Origin: Streptomyces sp. NBC_01264
GTDB taxonomy: Bacteria; Actinomycetota; Actinomycetes; Streptomycetales; Streptomycetaceae
Assembly: GCF_026340675.1 (NCBI RefSeq)
Contig: NZ_JAPEOX010000001.1
Span: 3,782,001-3,846,000 of the forward strand
Length of the DNA: 64,000 nt
Direction of reading: 5' to 3'
The stretch's first letter is position 1. The number at the start of each line of letters is the position of its first letter. The notes below the pieces were generated by a model. It saw only the letters and a program-made list of their open reading frames with translations, was not told the DNA's origin and made no database searches. Position numbers and translations under genes: made by a program. Of this stretch, positions 42,804-52,437 are shown in pieces.

Positions 42804-43292
42804 TCAGCGGGTCTTGCGCTCGACGCCGAGGCGGGTGCGGAGCAGTTCGCCCACCTCGGCGAAGGTCTGCAGCTGCTCCGGGGTCAGGATGTCGATCAGG
42901 TGGCGGCGCACCGATTCCACGTGGAGCGGGGCGGCCGTCATGATCGTGGTGACGCCCTGCTCGGTGAGCACCACTTCGGCGCCGCGCCCGTCGTGGACCA
43001 CCTCTTCGCGGCGGACGATGCCCCGCTGCTCCATCCGGGTGAGCTGGTGGGAGAGCCGGCTGCGGGACCACTGCATGAGGACGGCGAGGGCGCTGATGCG
43101 CATGCGGTGGCCGTCGGTGGAGCCGAGCACGGACAGGACGTCGTAGTCGGCTTCGGAGAGCCCGCTGTCCTGGGTCAGATCGCGCGCGATATCGGCGTTG
43201 ACCAGCGGGAACATCCGCCGCCAGGCGTACCAGGCCTGCTGTTCGGGCGCGCTGAGCCAGCGCGGTGCGGTCTCACCCTCGTTCTCGGTCAT
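42804..43292 (-). CDS. MarR-family regulator of an FMN reductase
   Basis: The 162-residue protein is MarR-like, with helices around DYDVLSVLGSTDGHRMRISA, recognition LAVLMQWSRSRLSHQLTRME and wing EEVVHDGRGAEVVLTEQG. It diverges from an NADPH-dependent FMN reductase gene with three repeated operator-like motifs between. It likely represses the pair until an oxidant or quinone appears. The target is inferred. Confidence 0.9.
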   Translation of the reverse strand: MTENEGETAPRWLSAPEQQAWYAWRRMFPLVNADIARDLTQDSGLSEADYDVLSVLGSTDGHRMRISALAVLMQWSRSRLSHQLTRMEQRGIVRREEVVHDGRGAEVVLTEQGVTTIMTAAPLHVESVRRHLIDILTPEQLQTFAEVGELLRTRLGVERKTR

Positions 43293-43313
43293 GGTCGCAG
43301 TCTAGACCGATAC

Positions 43314-43391
43314 GTGACACGTCACCTATCTAGTTGACACGTCACCCACTCCTGCGTTCTCATAGGCCCCACGCCATAGGTGACACGTCAA
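43314..43391. promoter_or_regulatory. Three TGACACGTCA operator repeats
   Basis: The motif TGACACGTCA occurs three times: inside GTGACACGTCAC (43314-43325), TTGACACGTCAC (43334-43345) and GTGACACGTCAA (43380-43391). The first two are 20 bases apart, two helix turns. They sit between the divergent MarR and FMN reductase starts and are the likely MarR sites. Confidence 0.75.
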
Positions 43392-43421
43392 CAAAATCCC
43401 GAACGCGCCCGAGGAGCCACC

Positions 43422-43985
43422 ATGAGCCCCCGCCCGATCCGCCTGCACGTCGTCTCCGCCTCCGTGCGCCCCACCTCCGCCGCCCGCCCCCTGGCCCGCT
43501 GGGCCGCCGACCGGGCACGGGGACGCTTCGAGGTCACCCCCATCGATCTCGCCGAGATCGCCCTGCCCTTCCTGGACGAACCCGAATACGCCTCGACCGG
43601 GATCTACACCCACCCCCACACCCGCGCGTGGAGCGCCCTGGTCGACTCCGCCGACGCCTTCCTCTTCGTCCTGCCGATGTACAACGGCGGCTTCACCGCC
43701 CCCTTCAAGAACGCCATCGACTTCCTCTACCGCGAATGGCAGGGCAAGCCGGCCGGGCTGCTCTCCTACAGCGACGGCGGCTCCGGCGGCGCCCCCGCCG
43801 GACGGATGCTGCGGCCGGTGCTGGAGGCCGTCGGCATGGTGCCCGCCGAGGCCTCGGCGGCCGTCCCGGGCATGGCCGGGCTGGTCACGGCCGACGGGTT
43901 CCGCGCCCCGGAGGGCCTCGCGGGCGAACTCGCGATCGTACTGGACGAGCTCGCCGCCCTCGCGAGGACGCCGGTCAGCGCGTGA
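43422..43985 (+). CDS. NADPH-dependent FMN reductase family protein
   Basis: The 187-residue flavodoxin-fold protein starts at the ATG at 43422 after GAGGAG. The FMN-binding loop VVSASVRPTSAARPLARW and the conserved VLPMYNGGFTAPFKNAIDFL match the NAD(P)H-dependent FMN reductase/azoreductase group. It may reduce quinones or azo compounds, or supply FMNH2. It is divergent from its probable MarR repressor. Its last 11 bases overlap the convergent M20 gene. Confidence 0.9.
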   Translation: MSPRPIRLHVVSASVRPTSAARPLARWAADRARGRFEVTPIDLAEIALPFLDEPEYASTGIYTHPHTRAWSALVDSADAFLFVLPMYNGGFTAPFKNAIDFLYREWQGKPAGLLSYSDGGSGGAPAGRMLRPVLEAVGMVPAEASAAVPGMAGLVTADGFRAPEGLAGELAIVLDELAALARTPVSA

Positions 43986-45237
43986 CGAGCGCCCCCGTCA
44001 GGTGGTCGTACGCGGCGTGCGCGTGCAGCCGTACGCCCGTGAGCAGGGTGTCGTCGTCGGCGTAGAAGCCGGGGTGATGGTTGCCCACCAGGCCGCGCCC
44101 GCCGGGGACCGGCACCGGTTCGCCGCTCGCCGGGTCCAGTGCGGTGTCCTGGACGCCGAGCATCACGTACAGCCCGCCGAAGCGGGTGATGAACTCGGAT
44201 ACGTCGTCGTAGCCCAGCGTGCCGCCGACCTCCACCACCCGGTCCGCGCCCGCGACCCGGCGCAGGGTGGGCAGCGCGGCCTCGACCCAGGCCGCGTCGT
44301 TGTGCACGGCGGGCACGTCCTGGAGCAGTTCGACGGTCGCGGAGGCCCCGTAGGCCTCGGCGGTGTGCTCGGCCAGTACCGTCAGCCGGCGCTTGACCTC
44401 GGGCATGTCCCGCTCCTCGGCGCAGCGGATCGTGCCCCACAGGGTGACGGTCTCGCCGATGACGTTGAACCGGCCGACGTCCTCGATGTGCCCGATGGAG
44501 ACCGTGACCGGGGAGTACGCCGACACCTGCCGGTAGAGCTGGCCGATCCCGGTCAGCAGCGCCCCGACCGCGGGCATCGGGTCGATGCCGTGCCAGGGGG
44601 AGGAGGCGTGCGACTGCCTGCCGGTGACGGTGACGCGGACCAGGCAGGAGGCCCCGTACATCGGGCCGGACTTGTAGCCCACCCAGCCCTTGGGGTGCGG
44701 GGTGACGTGCATGCCGAAGGCCATCGTGGGGACGGGGTCCGCGAAGGCCCCCTCGGCCACCATCAGCCGCGCCCCGCCCTCCTCGTCGACCGGCGGACCC
44801 TCCTCGGCGGGCTGGAACACGAACAGCACGGTTCCGGGCAGCCGTTCCCGTACCCGTACGTCGGCCAGTGCGCGCGCGGCCCCGAGGAGCATCGCGGTGT
44901 GGCAGTCGTGGCCGCAGGCGTGCGAGGCCGCGCCGGTGGCGGCGAAGTCCGCGCCGCAGCGGTCGGGGACGGGCAGGGCGTCCATGTCGGCCCGCAGCGC
45001 CGCCACCCGCTCCCCGGGCAGGCCGCCGCGCAGCACCCCGACCACCCCGTGCCCGGCGATGCCGGTCCGCACCTCGTCCAGTCCGAAGCCGGCGAGCTCC
45101 CGCGCCACGAGCCGCGCGGTGGCGGCCTCGCGGTTGGGCAGCTCCGGATTGCGGTGCAGATGACGGCGCCAGCCGATCACCTGCTCGATGCCCTCGTCAC
45201 AGAGCTTGTCCAGCTCCTCGTGCACACCATGGGTCAT
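43975..45237 (-). CDS. M20-family amidohydrolase
   Basis: The 420-residue protein starts MTHGVHEELDKLCDEGIEQV and then has the family opener WRRHLHRNPELPNREAAT. Metal-binding and catalytic residues appear in LRADMDALPV, HACGHDCHTAMLLGAA and FQPAEEGPPVDEEGGA, with a lid-domain GRQSHASSPW. It belongs to the M20D group (IAA-amino-acid hydrolase, hippurate hydrolase, N-acyl amino acid amidases). It hydrolyses an N-acyl amino acid; which one cannot be told. The 3' end overlaps the convergent FMN reductase gene by 11 bases. Confidence 0.93.
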   Translation of the reverse strand: MTHGVHEELDKLCDEGIEQVIGWRRHLHRNPELPNREAATARLVARELAGFGLDEVRTGIAGHGVVGVLRGGLPGERVAALRADMDALPVPDRCGADFAATGAASHACGHDCHTAMLLGAARALADVRVRERLPGTVLFVFQPAEEGPPVDEEGGARLMVAEGAFADPVPTMAFGMHVTPHPKGWVGYKSGPMYGASCLVRVTVTGRQSHASSPWHGIDPMPAVGALLTGIGQLYRQVSAYSPVTVSIGHIEDVGRFNVIGETVTLWGTIRCAEERDMPEVKRRLTVLAEHTAEAYGASATVELLQDVPAVHNDAAWVEAALPTLRRVAGADRVVEVGGTLGYDDVSEFITRFGGLYVMLGVQDTALDPASGEPVPVPGGRGLVGNHHPGFYADDDTLLTGVRLHAHAAYDHLTGALVTR

Positions 45238-45375
45238 ACGTACGTTCTAGCCCATGGGCAGGTCCTCTCGGGCGCCCTTGCGCGAAGCGGGACAATGGAC
45301 GGTGGCCCGGAAGCTTTCGACCCCGCAGGCTCCTCGGCCCGGAAGCCTTTTCCCACGTCCAGCAGGAGGACACGC

Positions 45376-45723
45376 ATGGCAGAGCCCGAGCGGACCGAGC
45401 GGAGGCTGCGGCCCGCGCAGTTGCTCTTCGAGCCGTCGGAGACCGTCACGGACCCGGAGCACTTCTTCGACCTCGAATCGATCGACGACCCGCGGGAGCT
45501 GCTGGCCCGGGCCACGGAGCTGACCCTGGCCTTCCGTGCCGCCCAGGAGCGGGCGGTGGAGTTCCAGGCGGTGGCGGCGGCGCAGCTCGCGGACCCCCGG
45601 CGGTTCGACCGGCTGCCGCCGGCGGCGATCGCGGAGCAGGCCGAGTGGACCGAGGACTACGCCCGCAAGATGATCGAGTTCGGCGAGTCGCTGCTGCGCG
45701 GCACCGCCCCCGAGGGCACCTGA
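45376..45723 (+). CDS. Conserved acidic hypothetical protein
   Basis: A 115-residue protein starts at the ATG at 45376 after a strong AGGAGGA site. It is acidic and helical, with PAQLLFEPSETVTDPEHFFD at the start, ATELTLAFRAAQERAVEFQA in the middle and EQAEWTEDYARKMIEFGESL at the end. No domain is recognised. The upstream region shared with the divergent M20 gene is about 140 bases. Confidence 0.72.
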   Translation: MAEPERTERRLRPAQLLFEPSETVTDPEHFFDLESIDDPRELLARATELTLAFRAAQERAVEFQAVAAAQLADPRRFDRLPPAAIAEQAEWTEDYARKMIEFGESLLRGTAPEGT

Positions 45724-45857
45724 GGTCACGCCGGGGGACACGCCCGGCCGTGACCCCTGGCATATGCGGAGCGCAACATACCCCAGTCACACCCGGCCTG
45801 TCCCGGTTTCCCGTAACTCCCGGAGATCGGTCCGCTACCGCGGGTAGACCTGGACGC

Positions 45858-46412
45858 ATGACGACGATGACCGGCTGCCCCGCGCTCGACCTGCGGACGA
45901 CGACCGCCTCCGCGACCCACGTCACCCCGGCCGGCGCCGCCTGGCTGGCCTCGTCCTCCGCCCAGCCCGGAGGCACGCTGGCCGCCTGGCAGGCCCGGCC
46001 CACCGCGCCCGCCGTGCTGCCCTGCGGGACCGCCTTCGACGTCGTCAACGTCCCCCTCGCCCTCGGGCGCCGGATGCTCGACCTGCTCTGGGCCGAAGGC
46101 CCGGGCTCCGGGCCGGCCGCCGTGCACCGCGGGCGGACCCTGCTCTTCGCCACCCCCGGCACGGCCCACCGCCTCCCGGCCCTGCTGGCCTGGGAGGAGT
46201 GGAGCACCCCGGTGCCCGCGCCGCTCTGCCACGGCCCCGGGGACGCCGTCACCGTGCCCCCGCTGGCCGCCGACGGGGGGCCCTCGCGCTGGCTCGTGGC
46301 GCCCGACTCGCGGCTGCCCTGGCTGCCCGGACCCGAGGCGCTGCTGTGGGCCTTCGTCCGTGCCACCCGAGCTGCGGATATCGATTTTTCCGATCGCCGC
46401 TCGGGGTGCTAA
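45858..46412 (+). CDS. Primase/polymerase-N-terminal-like protein
   Basis: The 184-residue protein starts MTTMTGCPALDLRTTTASAT. It has PAGAAWLASSSAQPGGTLAA, a central VLPCGTAFDVVNVPLALGRR and a late GPSRWLVAPDSRLPWLPGPE. These blocks are typical of short Streptomyces proteins annotated as bifunctional DNA primase/polymerase N-terminal. They lack the rest of the primase, so activity is doubtful. The stop codon overlaps the presumed -10 region of the tRNA-Lys that follows 18 bases later. Confidence 0.72.
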   Translation: MTTMTGCPALDLRTTTASATHVTPAGAAWLASSSAQPGGTLAAWQARPTAPAVLPCGTAFDVVNVPLALGRRMLDLLWAEGPGSGPAAVHRGRTLLFATPGTAHRLPALLAWEEWSTPVPAPLCHGPGDAVTVPPLAADGGPSRWLVAPDSRLPWLPGPEALLWAFVRATRAADIDFSDRRSGC

Positions 46413-46430
46413 TGTCTCTCTCGTCACCAA

Positions 46431-46504
46431 GCGCCGCTAGCTCAGTTGGTTAGAGCAGCTGACTCTTAATCAGCGGGTCCGGGGTTCGAGTCCCTGGCGG
46501 CGCA
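46431..46504 (+). tRNA. tRNA-Lys (CTT), copy 1
   Basis: The acceptor GCGCCGC/GCGGCGC closes a full cloverleaf with D arm AGCTCAGTTGGTTAGAGC, anticodon arm CTGACTCTTAATCAG (CTT) and T arm CCGGGGTTCGAGTCCCTGG; discriminator A is at 46504. TAATGT at 46410-46415 is a likely -10. Identical genes lie at 54684-54757 (opposite strand) and 62190-62263. Confidence 0.98.
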
Positions 46505-46513
46505 CAGACGGAG

Positions 46514-46541
46514 AAAGACCCCCATGCGAGTGGGGGTCTTT
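46514..46541 (+). terminator. Terminator of tRNA-Lys copy 1
   Basis: AAAGACCCCCA at 46514-46524 pairs perfectly with TGGGGGTCTTT at 46531-46541, followed by T residues. It is a classical intrinsic terminator ten bases after the tRNA. Confidence 0.93.
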
Positions 46542-46593
46542 TTCGTGTCTCCCGGTTCACCGGTCTCCCGGTCACCCGCCTCCCCGTTCGCCC

Positions 46594-47829
46594 CTATCTG
46601 GTGATCTTCACCGTGTACGCGCCCGACTGCGTCCGGTCCGCCACCTCGATGGTGACCCCCTCGCCCGGGACGGTGAAGGTCTCCCCCACCTCCAGCGGAG
46701 CGTCCGCCAGCGGCGGGTACACCGACCGGTCCCAGCAGGCCTCGGTGTCGGGATGCGCGTCCACGACCTCGATCGGCCCGCCGCCCGAAGCCGCCTCGTT
46801 GCGGACCCGGTAGACGAGGACCCCTTCGGTGCAGGTGTCCCCGTCGTTGCCGGCGGAGCCCCGCGCCTCGACGGCGATCGCGCTGCCGGGGCCCGTACGG
46901 ACCACCGCCATCCGCGTGCCGCCCGTACCGCCCGGGCGCGGGACCTCGGACAGCGGCTGGAGGGTGTGCAGGGAGGAGCCGGATCCCACGCAGTCCACCT
47001 GCGAGGCGTCCAGCCAGCCGAGCTTCCACTTCTGCCAGGCGAAGAGGTCCGGGGCCATGCCGAACTGGCTGCCCATGACGTCCCAGTCGCCGACGTACGT
47101 GTCCCAGTCGCCCTTGCCGTCCGTGGGCCGGTGGTAGAGGTCGGGCAGGTCGAAGACGTGCCCGGTCTCGTGGGCCAGTACGTTGCGGTCCGGCGGGTGC
47201 TTCTCGAAGACCGTGACGATGCGGCGCAGGTCGGCGCCGTCCGCCCGGATCGGCTGCTCGAAATTGACGACCTTGGTGGCGTCGGAGTCGACGCCGGGCG
47301 CCTCCGGGTCGGCGACGAAGTAGACGACGTCGTACTGGCTGAAGTCCACCGAGGCGTCCGCTCCGGCCACCGCGTCGCGCAGGTAGGCGGCCCGGTCCGC
47401 CGGGGCCCAGTCGCGCTGTATCCCGTAGGCGGCGGACGGCTTCGGCATCTGGATCCACCGCTTCTGCGGGTGCGGGACCAGCCGGAAGCGGCCGTAGGAG
47501 GCCCGCTCGAAGAACTCGCTGGTCGCCGGGAAGTAGTCGGCGGTGAGCTGCTCGGTGGTGAGCGTGGTGCGGTGGTCGGGGAAGGAGAGGAAGACCATCA
47601 CCGCGTTGAGGGTGCGCTCGGGCTTGGGGTAGGCGCCGTTCCAGCTGTCCAGCCCCAGGGAGTGGTGGGCCGCGGTACGGGTCAGCGCGCAGGGGCCGGC
47701 TCCGGGAGAGGCCACCGCGGGTCCCGCGACGAGCGACATGGCGGCGAGCGCCGTCAGGGAAGTGAGCGCCGCCGCCGTGGTTCGCATGCGGGAGCGGTCC
47801 ACTCCCCCGGGTGTCTGCTGTCGCGGCAC
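46594..47829 (-). CDS. Secreted M6-family metalloprotease
   Basis: The 411-residue protein starts at a GTG at 47829, since GGAGGT lies four to nine bases upstream; an internal ATG at 47787 would give 397 residues. The signal peptide contains TTAAALTSLTALAAMSLVAG and is cleaved after AVA near 40. The zinc site is LAHETGHVFDLPDLYH (HExxH with a downstream ligand), as in immune inhibitor A-like M6 proteases. A methionine-turn-like GDWDVMGSQFG follows. The C-terminus is a beta domain. It probably degrades proteins outside the cell. Confidence 0.9.
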   Translation of the reverse strand: MPRQQTPGGVDRSRMRTTAAALTSLTALAAMSLVAGPAVASPGAGPCALTRTAAHHSLGLDSWNGAYPKPERTLNAVMVFLSFPDHRTTLTTEQLTADYFPATSEFFERASYGRFRLVPHPQKRWIQMPKPSAAYGIQRDWAPADRAAYLRDAVAGADASVDFSQYDVVYFVADPEAPGVDSDATKVVNFEQPIRADGADLRRIVTVFEKHPPDRNVLAHETGHVFDLPDLYHRPTDGKGDWDTYVGDWDVMGSQFGMAPDLFAWQKWKLGWLDASQVDCVGSGSSLHTLQPLSEVPRPGGTGGTRMAVVRTGPGSAIAVEARGSAGNDGDTCTEGVLVYRVRNEAASGGGPIEVVDAHPDTEACWDRSVYPPLADAPLEVGETFTVPGEGVTIEVADRTQSGAYTVKITR

Positions 47830-48174
47830 ATCGACCTCCGGTGGTGGATTAGTACCTGTTCATCCACCTTGGGGCGATTGTCTTACTAATGCCCTGTTCC
47901 GCTGCCCCACACGAGTGAGCACTAGGGCAAGCCGGTGACGCCGGGTTTCGCACATGCACCTACGGAAAGTCACGACCGATCAGGTCGGGTCAGTGGTGGG
48001 CGCCGGATGCTCACAGCCGTGCGGAAACGATCATTCGCCGTCAGGCCGACGAACCGTCATCACACCGAACTCCCGCGTCACACGCGGCGTCGCCGCTGGA
48101 TAGGGCCGTCCGGGAGCCTCTATGATCGGCACACTTTCCTGCACGGACACTCACACGCACTGCGGGAGCCAACG
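47830..48174. promoter_or_regulatory. Divergent region between protease and cdgA
   Basis: The 345 bases hold no convincing gene; the in-frame upstream extension of cdgA is basic, low-complexity and lacks a ribosome site. TATGAT at 48121-48126 is a plausible -10 about 50 bases before the cdgA start. cdgA is a known BldD target in S. coelicolor, but I did not find a clean BldD box by eye. Confidence 0.45.
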
Positions 48175-50103
48175 GTGAGCGGAACCCCAGATGGACCCGG
48201 TTCGGCGGCCGACAGCATCCGACCGGCCATGACGCAGCGTCACCCGGCGGCGCCGGCGACAACGGCAACTCCGGACCGCGACGACCGCCGGGCCGACTAC
48301 CGGGCCGACCACCAGGCCGAGTACGGAACCGAGTACGGCACCGAGTACGAGGCCGACTACCGGGCCGCCTTCAACGCGGCCCACCTCCCCATGGCCGTGG
48401 TCGACCGCACCGGCCACATCGCCGGAGCCAACGAGGCCCTCGCCGCGCTCCTCGGCTCCGAGCCGCACCTCCTCGCCGGGCAGTCCGCCGCCGAGCTGGT
48501 GGACCTGGCCTCCGAGGCCCGGACCTGGCAGGCCTACCAGGAGGTGCTGCGCGGCCGGCAGGCCCGGCTCCGCTGCACCCGCCGCCTCAAGCACCCCGAC
48601 GGGCACTCCCTGTGGACCGAGATCACCCTCGGCCCCGTCCCCGGCACCGGTGACGTCCTGCTCTCCGTGGCCGACATCAGCGACCGGCGCGACCTCCAGG
48701 CCCGGCTGCGCCACCTCCAGATGCACGATCCGGTGACCCGGCTGCCCAACCGTGCCCTGTTCTTCGAGCGGCTCTCCGCCGCCCTGGAGGCCTCCTCGTA
48801 CGGGCAGAGCGGCACGGGCCGGATCGGCCTCTGCTACCTGGACCTCGACGGGTTCAAGGCCGTCAACGACACCCTCGGCCACCGGGTCGGCGACCGACTG
48901 CTGACCGCCGTCGCCCAGCGGCTCACCCAGTGCGCCGACCAGTCCGGCTACGGGCGCACCGGCGGCCACCTGGTGGCCCGGCTCGGCGGCGACGAGTTCG
49001 CCCTGCTGGTCGAGGAGTCCACCGGCACCGAGCAGCTCGCGGACCTGGCGCGCAGCGTCCTGGCCGCCGTACAGGAGCCCTTCGACCTGGCCGGCCAGCG
49101 GCTCTCGGTCTCCGCGTCGATCGGCGTGGTGGAGCGGGCGGCCGCCGGGACCTCGGCGACCGGCCTGATGCAGGCCGCGGACACGACCCTCTACTGGGCC
49201 AAGGCGGACGGCAAGGCCCGCTGGACCCTCTTCGACCCGGAGCGCAACGCGCACCGGATGACCCGCCAGGCCCTCTCCTCGACGCTGCGGCCGGCCGTGG
49301 AGCGCGGCGAGTTCACCGTGGAGTACCAGCCGCTCGTGGACCTGGAGAGCGGGGCGGTGCGCGGGGTGGAGGCCCTGGTGCGCTGGAACCACCCGCAGTT
49401 CGGCCTGCTGACGCCGAATCGGTTCATCGGAATTGCCGAAGAGGACGGCTCCATCGTCCAGTTGGGCCGCTGGGTGCTCCGGACCGCCTGCCGGCAGGCC
49501 CGGCGCTGGCAGATCGAGCAGCCCAGCGACTCCCCCGTCTTCGTCTCCGTCAACGTGGCCGTCCGCCAGGTCTGGGACTCCGACCTCGTCGGCGACGTCG
49601 CCGAGATCCTGGCGGAGACGGGCCTCGCCCCCCAGCTCCTCCAGCTCGAACTGACGGAGTCGGCCGTCATGGGATCGGCAGGCCGCCCGCTCCAGGCCCT
49701 CCAGGCGCTGAGCGACATGGGGGTGCGGATCGCCATCGACGACTTCGGCACCGGCTACTCGAACCTCGCCTACCTCAGCCGCCTGCCCGTCTCCGTCCTC
49801 AAACTGGACGGCTCCTTCGTCCGCGGCTTCCGCTACGAGGAGGGCTCCCACCCGAACCCGGCCGACGAGACCATCGTCGAAGCCCTGGTGCAGCTCGCGC
49901 ACCGGCTGGGTCTGACGGTGACCGCCGAATGCGTGGAGACCGCCGGCCAGGCAGCCCGCCTGCGACGCGTCGGCTGCGACACCGGCCAGGGCTGGTTGTA
50001 CTCCCGGGCGGTGGCCCCGGAGGCGATCGCCGCCATCATCAGCCGCCAGGCGGCGGCGGGCCCCGCCCAGCCGGAGGGGCCCGCGCCGCATCCCGAGGTG
50101 TGA
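48175..50103 (+). CDS. cdgA: PAS-GGDEF-EAL c-di-GMP enzyme (CdgA-like)
   Basis: From the GTG at 48175 (GGGAG upstream) the protein has 642 residues. A short acidic repeat (AEYGTEYGTEYEADYRA) precedes a PAS domain (about 60-180). The diguanylate cyclase has RLGGDEFALL (GGDEF at 271-275) and the phosphodiesterase begins with GVEALVRWNHP (EAL at 399-401). Later EAL residues are kept, including LELTESAVMG and IDDFGTGYSNLAYL. Both active sites look intact, so the balance of activities is open. S. coelicolor CdgA (SCO2817) has this type and is a BldD target; assignment is by architecture and locus as I recall. No transmembrane segment is seen. Confidence 0.85.
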   Translation: MSGTPDGPGSAADSIRPAMTQRHPAAPATTATPDRDDRRADYRADHQAEYGTEYGTEYEADYRAAFNAAHLPMAVVDRTGHIAGANEALAALLGSEPHLLAGQSAAELVDLASEARTWQAYQEVLRGRQARLRCTRRLKHPDGHSLWTEITLGPVPGTGDVLLSVADISDRRDLQARLRHLQMHDPVTRLPNRALFFERLSAALEASSYGQSGTGRIGLCYLDLDGFKAVNDTLGHRVGDRLLTAVAQRLTQCADQSGYGRTGGHLVARLGGDEFALLVEESTGTEQLADLARSVLAAVQEPFDLAGQRLSVSASIGVVERAAAGTSATGLMQAADTTLYWAKADGKARWTLFDPERNAHRMTRQALSSTLRPAVERGEFTVEYQPLVDLESGAVRGVEALVRWNHPQFGLLTPNRFIGIAEEDGSIVQLGRWVLRTACRQARRWQIEQPSDSPVFVSVNVAVRQVWDSDLVGDVAEILAETGLAPQLLQLELTESAVMGSAGRPLQALQALSDMGVRIAIDDFGTGYSNLAYLSRLPVSVLKLDGSFVRGFRYEEGSHPNPADETIVEALVQLAHRLGLTVTAECVETAGQAARLRRVGCDTGQGWLYSRAVAPEAIAAIISRQAAAGPAQPEGPAPHPEV

Positions 50104-50167
50104 GCCGAAGGCCCCGAAGGCCCCGAACCACGGCAGGGCCGCATCGTGTGGGGCGGCGCTCACACAG

Positions 50168-50203
50168 CAGCCCCCGCACCCTGGGAGGGGAGTGCGGGGG
50201 CTG
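50168..50203. terminator. Terminator between cdgA and chitinase
   Basis: CAGCCCCCGCAC at 50168-50179 pairs perfectly with GTGCGGGGGCTG at 50192-50203. It lies between convergent genes and can end both transcripts. Confidence 0.9.
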
Positions 50204-50229
50204 CCGGCGCTCGGCGCGGGGTGGGGGGA

Positions 50230-51921
<1,692 letters not shown>

Positions 51922-52001
51922 GAACTGCCTCCGGGGAGTGGGAGGGGAAGGCAAGACTTCAGGTGGGGACAGTGATAGCGATCACTCCGGGCCCGAGTCA
52001 A

Positions 52002-52029
52002 TGGTTTGGACCAAAGAAGGACTAGACCA
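52002..52029. promoter_or_regulatory. Two DasR-like sites upstream of chitinase
   Basis: TGGTTTGGACCA at 52002-52013 and AGGACTAGACCA at 52018-52029 each agree with the DasR core TGGTCTAGACCA at 10 of 12 positions. They lie 80-108 bases before the chitinase start, like the paired repeats known from Streptomyces chitinase promoters. Confidence 0.75.
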
Positions 52030-52044
52030 CTCGGTGACCAGAAG

Positions 52045-52106
52045 CCCACGTCAGCGACGTGGGACCACACCAAAAATCGCTCGCCACCCATGGTGACGAG
52101 CGATTT
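52045..52106. other. Two adjacent orphan hairpins
   Basis: CCCACGTC-agc-GACGTGGG at 52045-52063 is a perfect 8-base-pair hairpin. AAATCGCTCG at 52074-52083 and CGAGCGATTT at 52097-52106 form a second stem that extends inward with one mismatch. No gene ends here. They could form a small RNA or be a relic terminator. Confidence 0.6.
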
Positions 52107-52437
52107 AAGGCTGGCTTCATTCACCCTCCGGCAAGGTTTCGGCAACAAACCAGCCAAACTCCGGATGCCGGCCCGTGCGGGTCCCTCCGGGCCGGTGTAC
52201 ATCCGTAAACCCTCCCGGGCGGACGCCCGTCGGCGACAGAATCACGGGATGACCGCCAACCGGATCGCCCGTCGCGTCGTGGACGGCGTCCGCATACCGG
52301 GTACTTGGCGGGCCGCCGACGGCCATGCCTCCGTACGCGGCCTGGCACGCTGGAAGTTCGGCGCGCCGGAACCGAGGCACCCCCGATCCGGGGGTCCGGG
52401 CGTAGCCCGGGGCGCCTCTACGACCGGGGCGGTCGGG
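52107..52437. other. Intergenic region without a supported gene
   Basis: These 331 bases lie between the hairpins and the 3' end of the monooxygenase gene. Short frames exist on both strands (for example an 87-codon minus frame ending at 52117), but none has a clear ribosome site or recognisable protein. A GC palindrome (CCCCCGATCCGGGGG near 52380-52396) may terminate the monooxygenase gene. Confidence 0.4.

Noticed and set aside
43296..43310. TCTAGACC near the MarR start as another DasR site
   Set aside because: It agrees with the DasR core at only 9 of 12 positions and the genes have no link to chitin.
52117..52380. An 87-codon minus-strand frame as a small gene
   Set aside because: It has no good ribosome site and no recognisable protein features.
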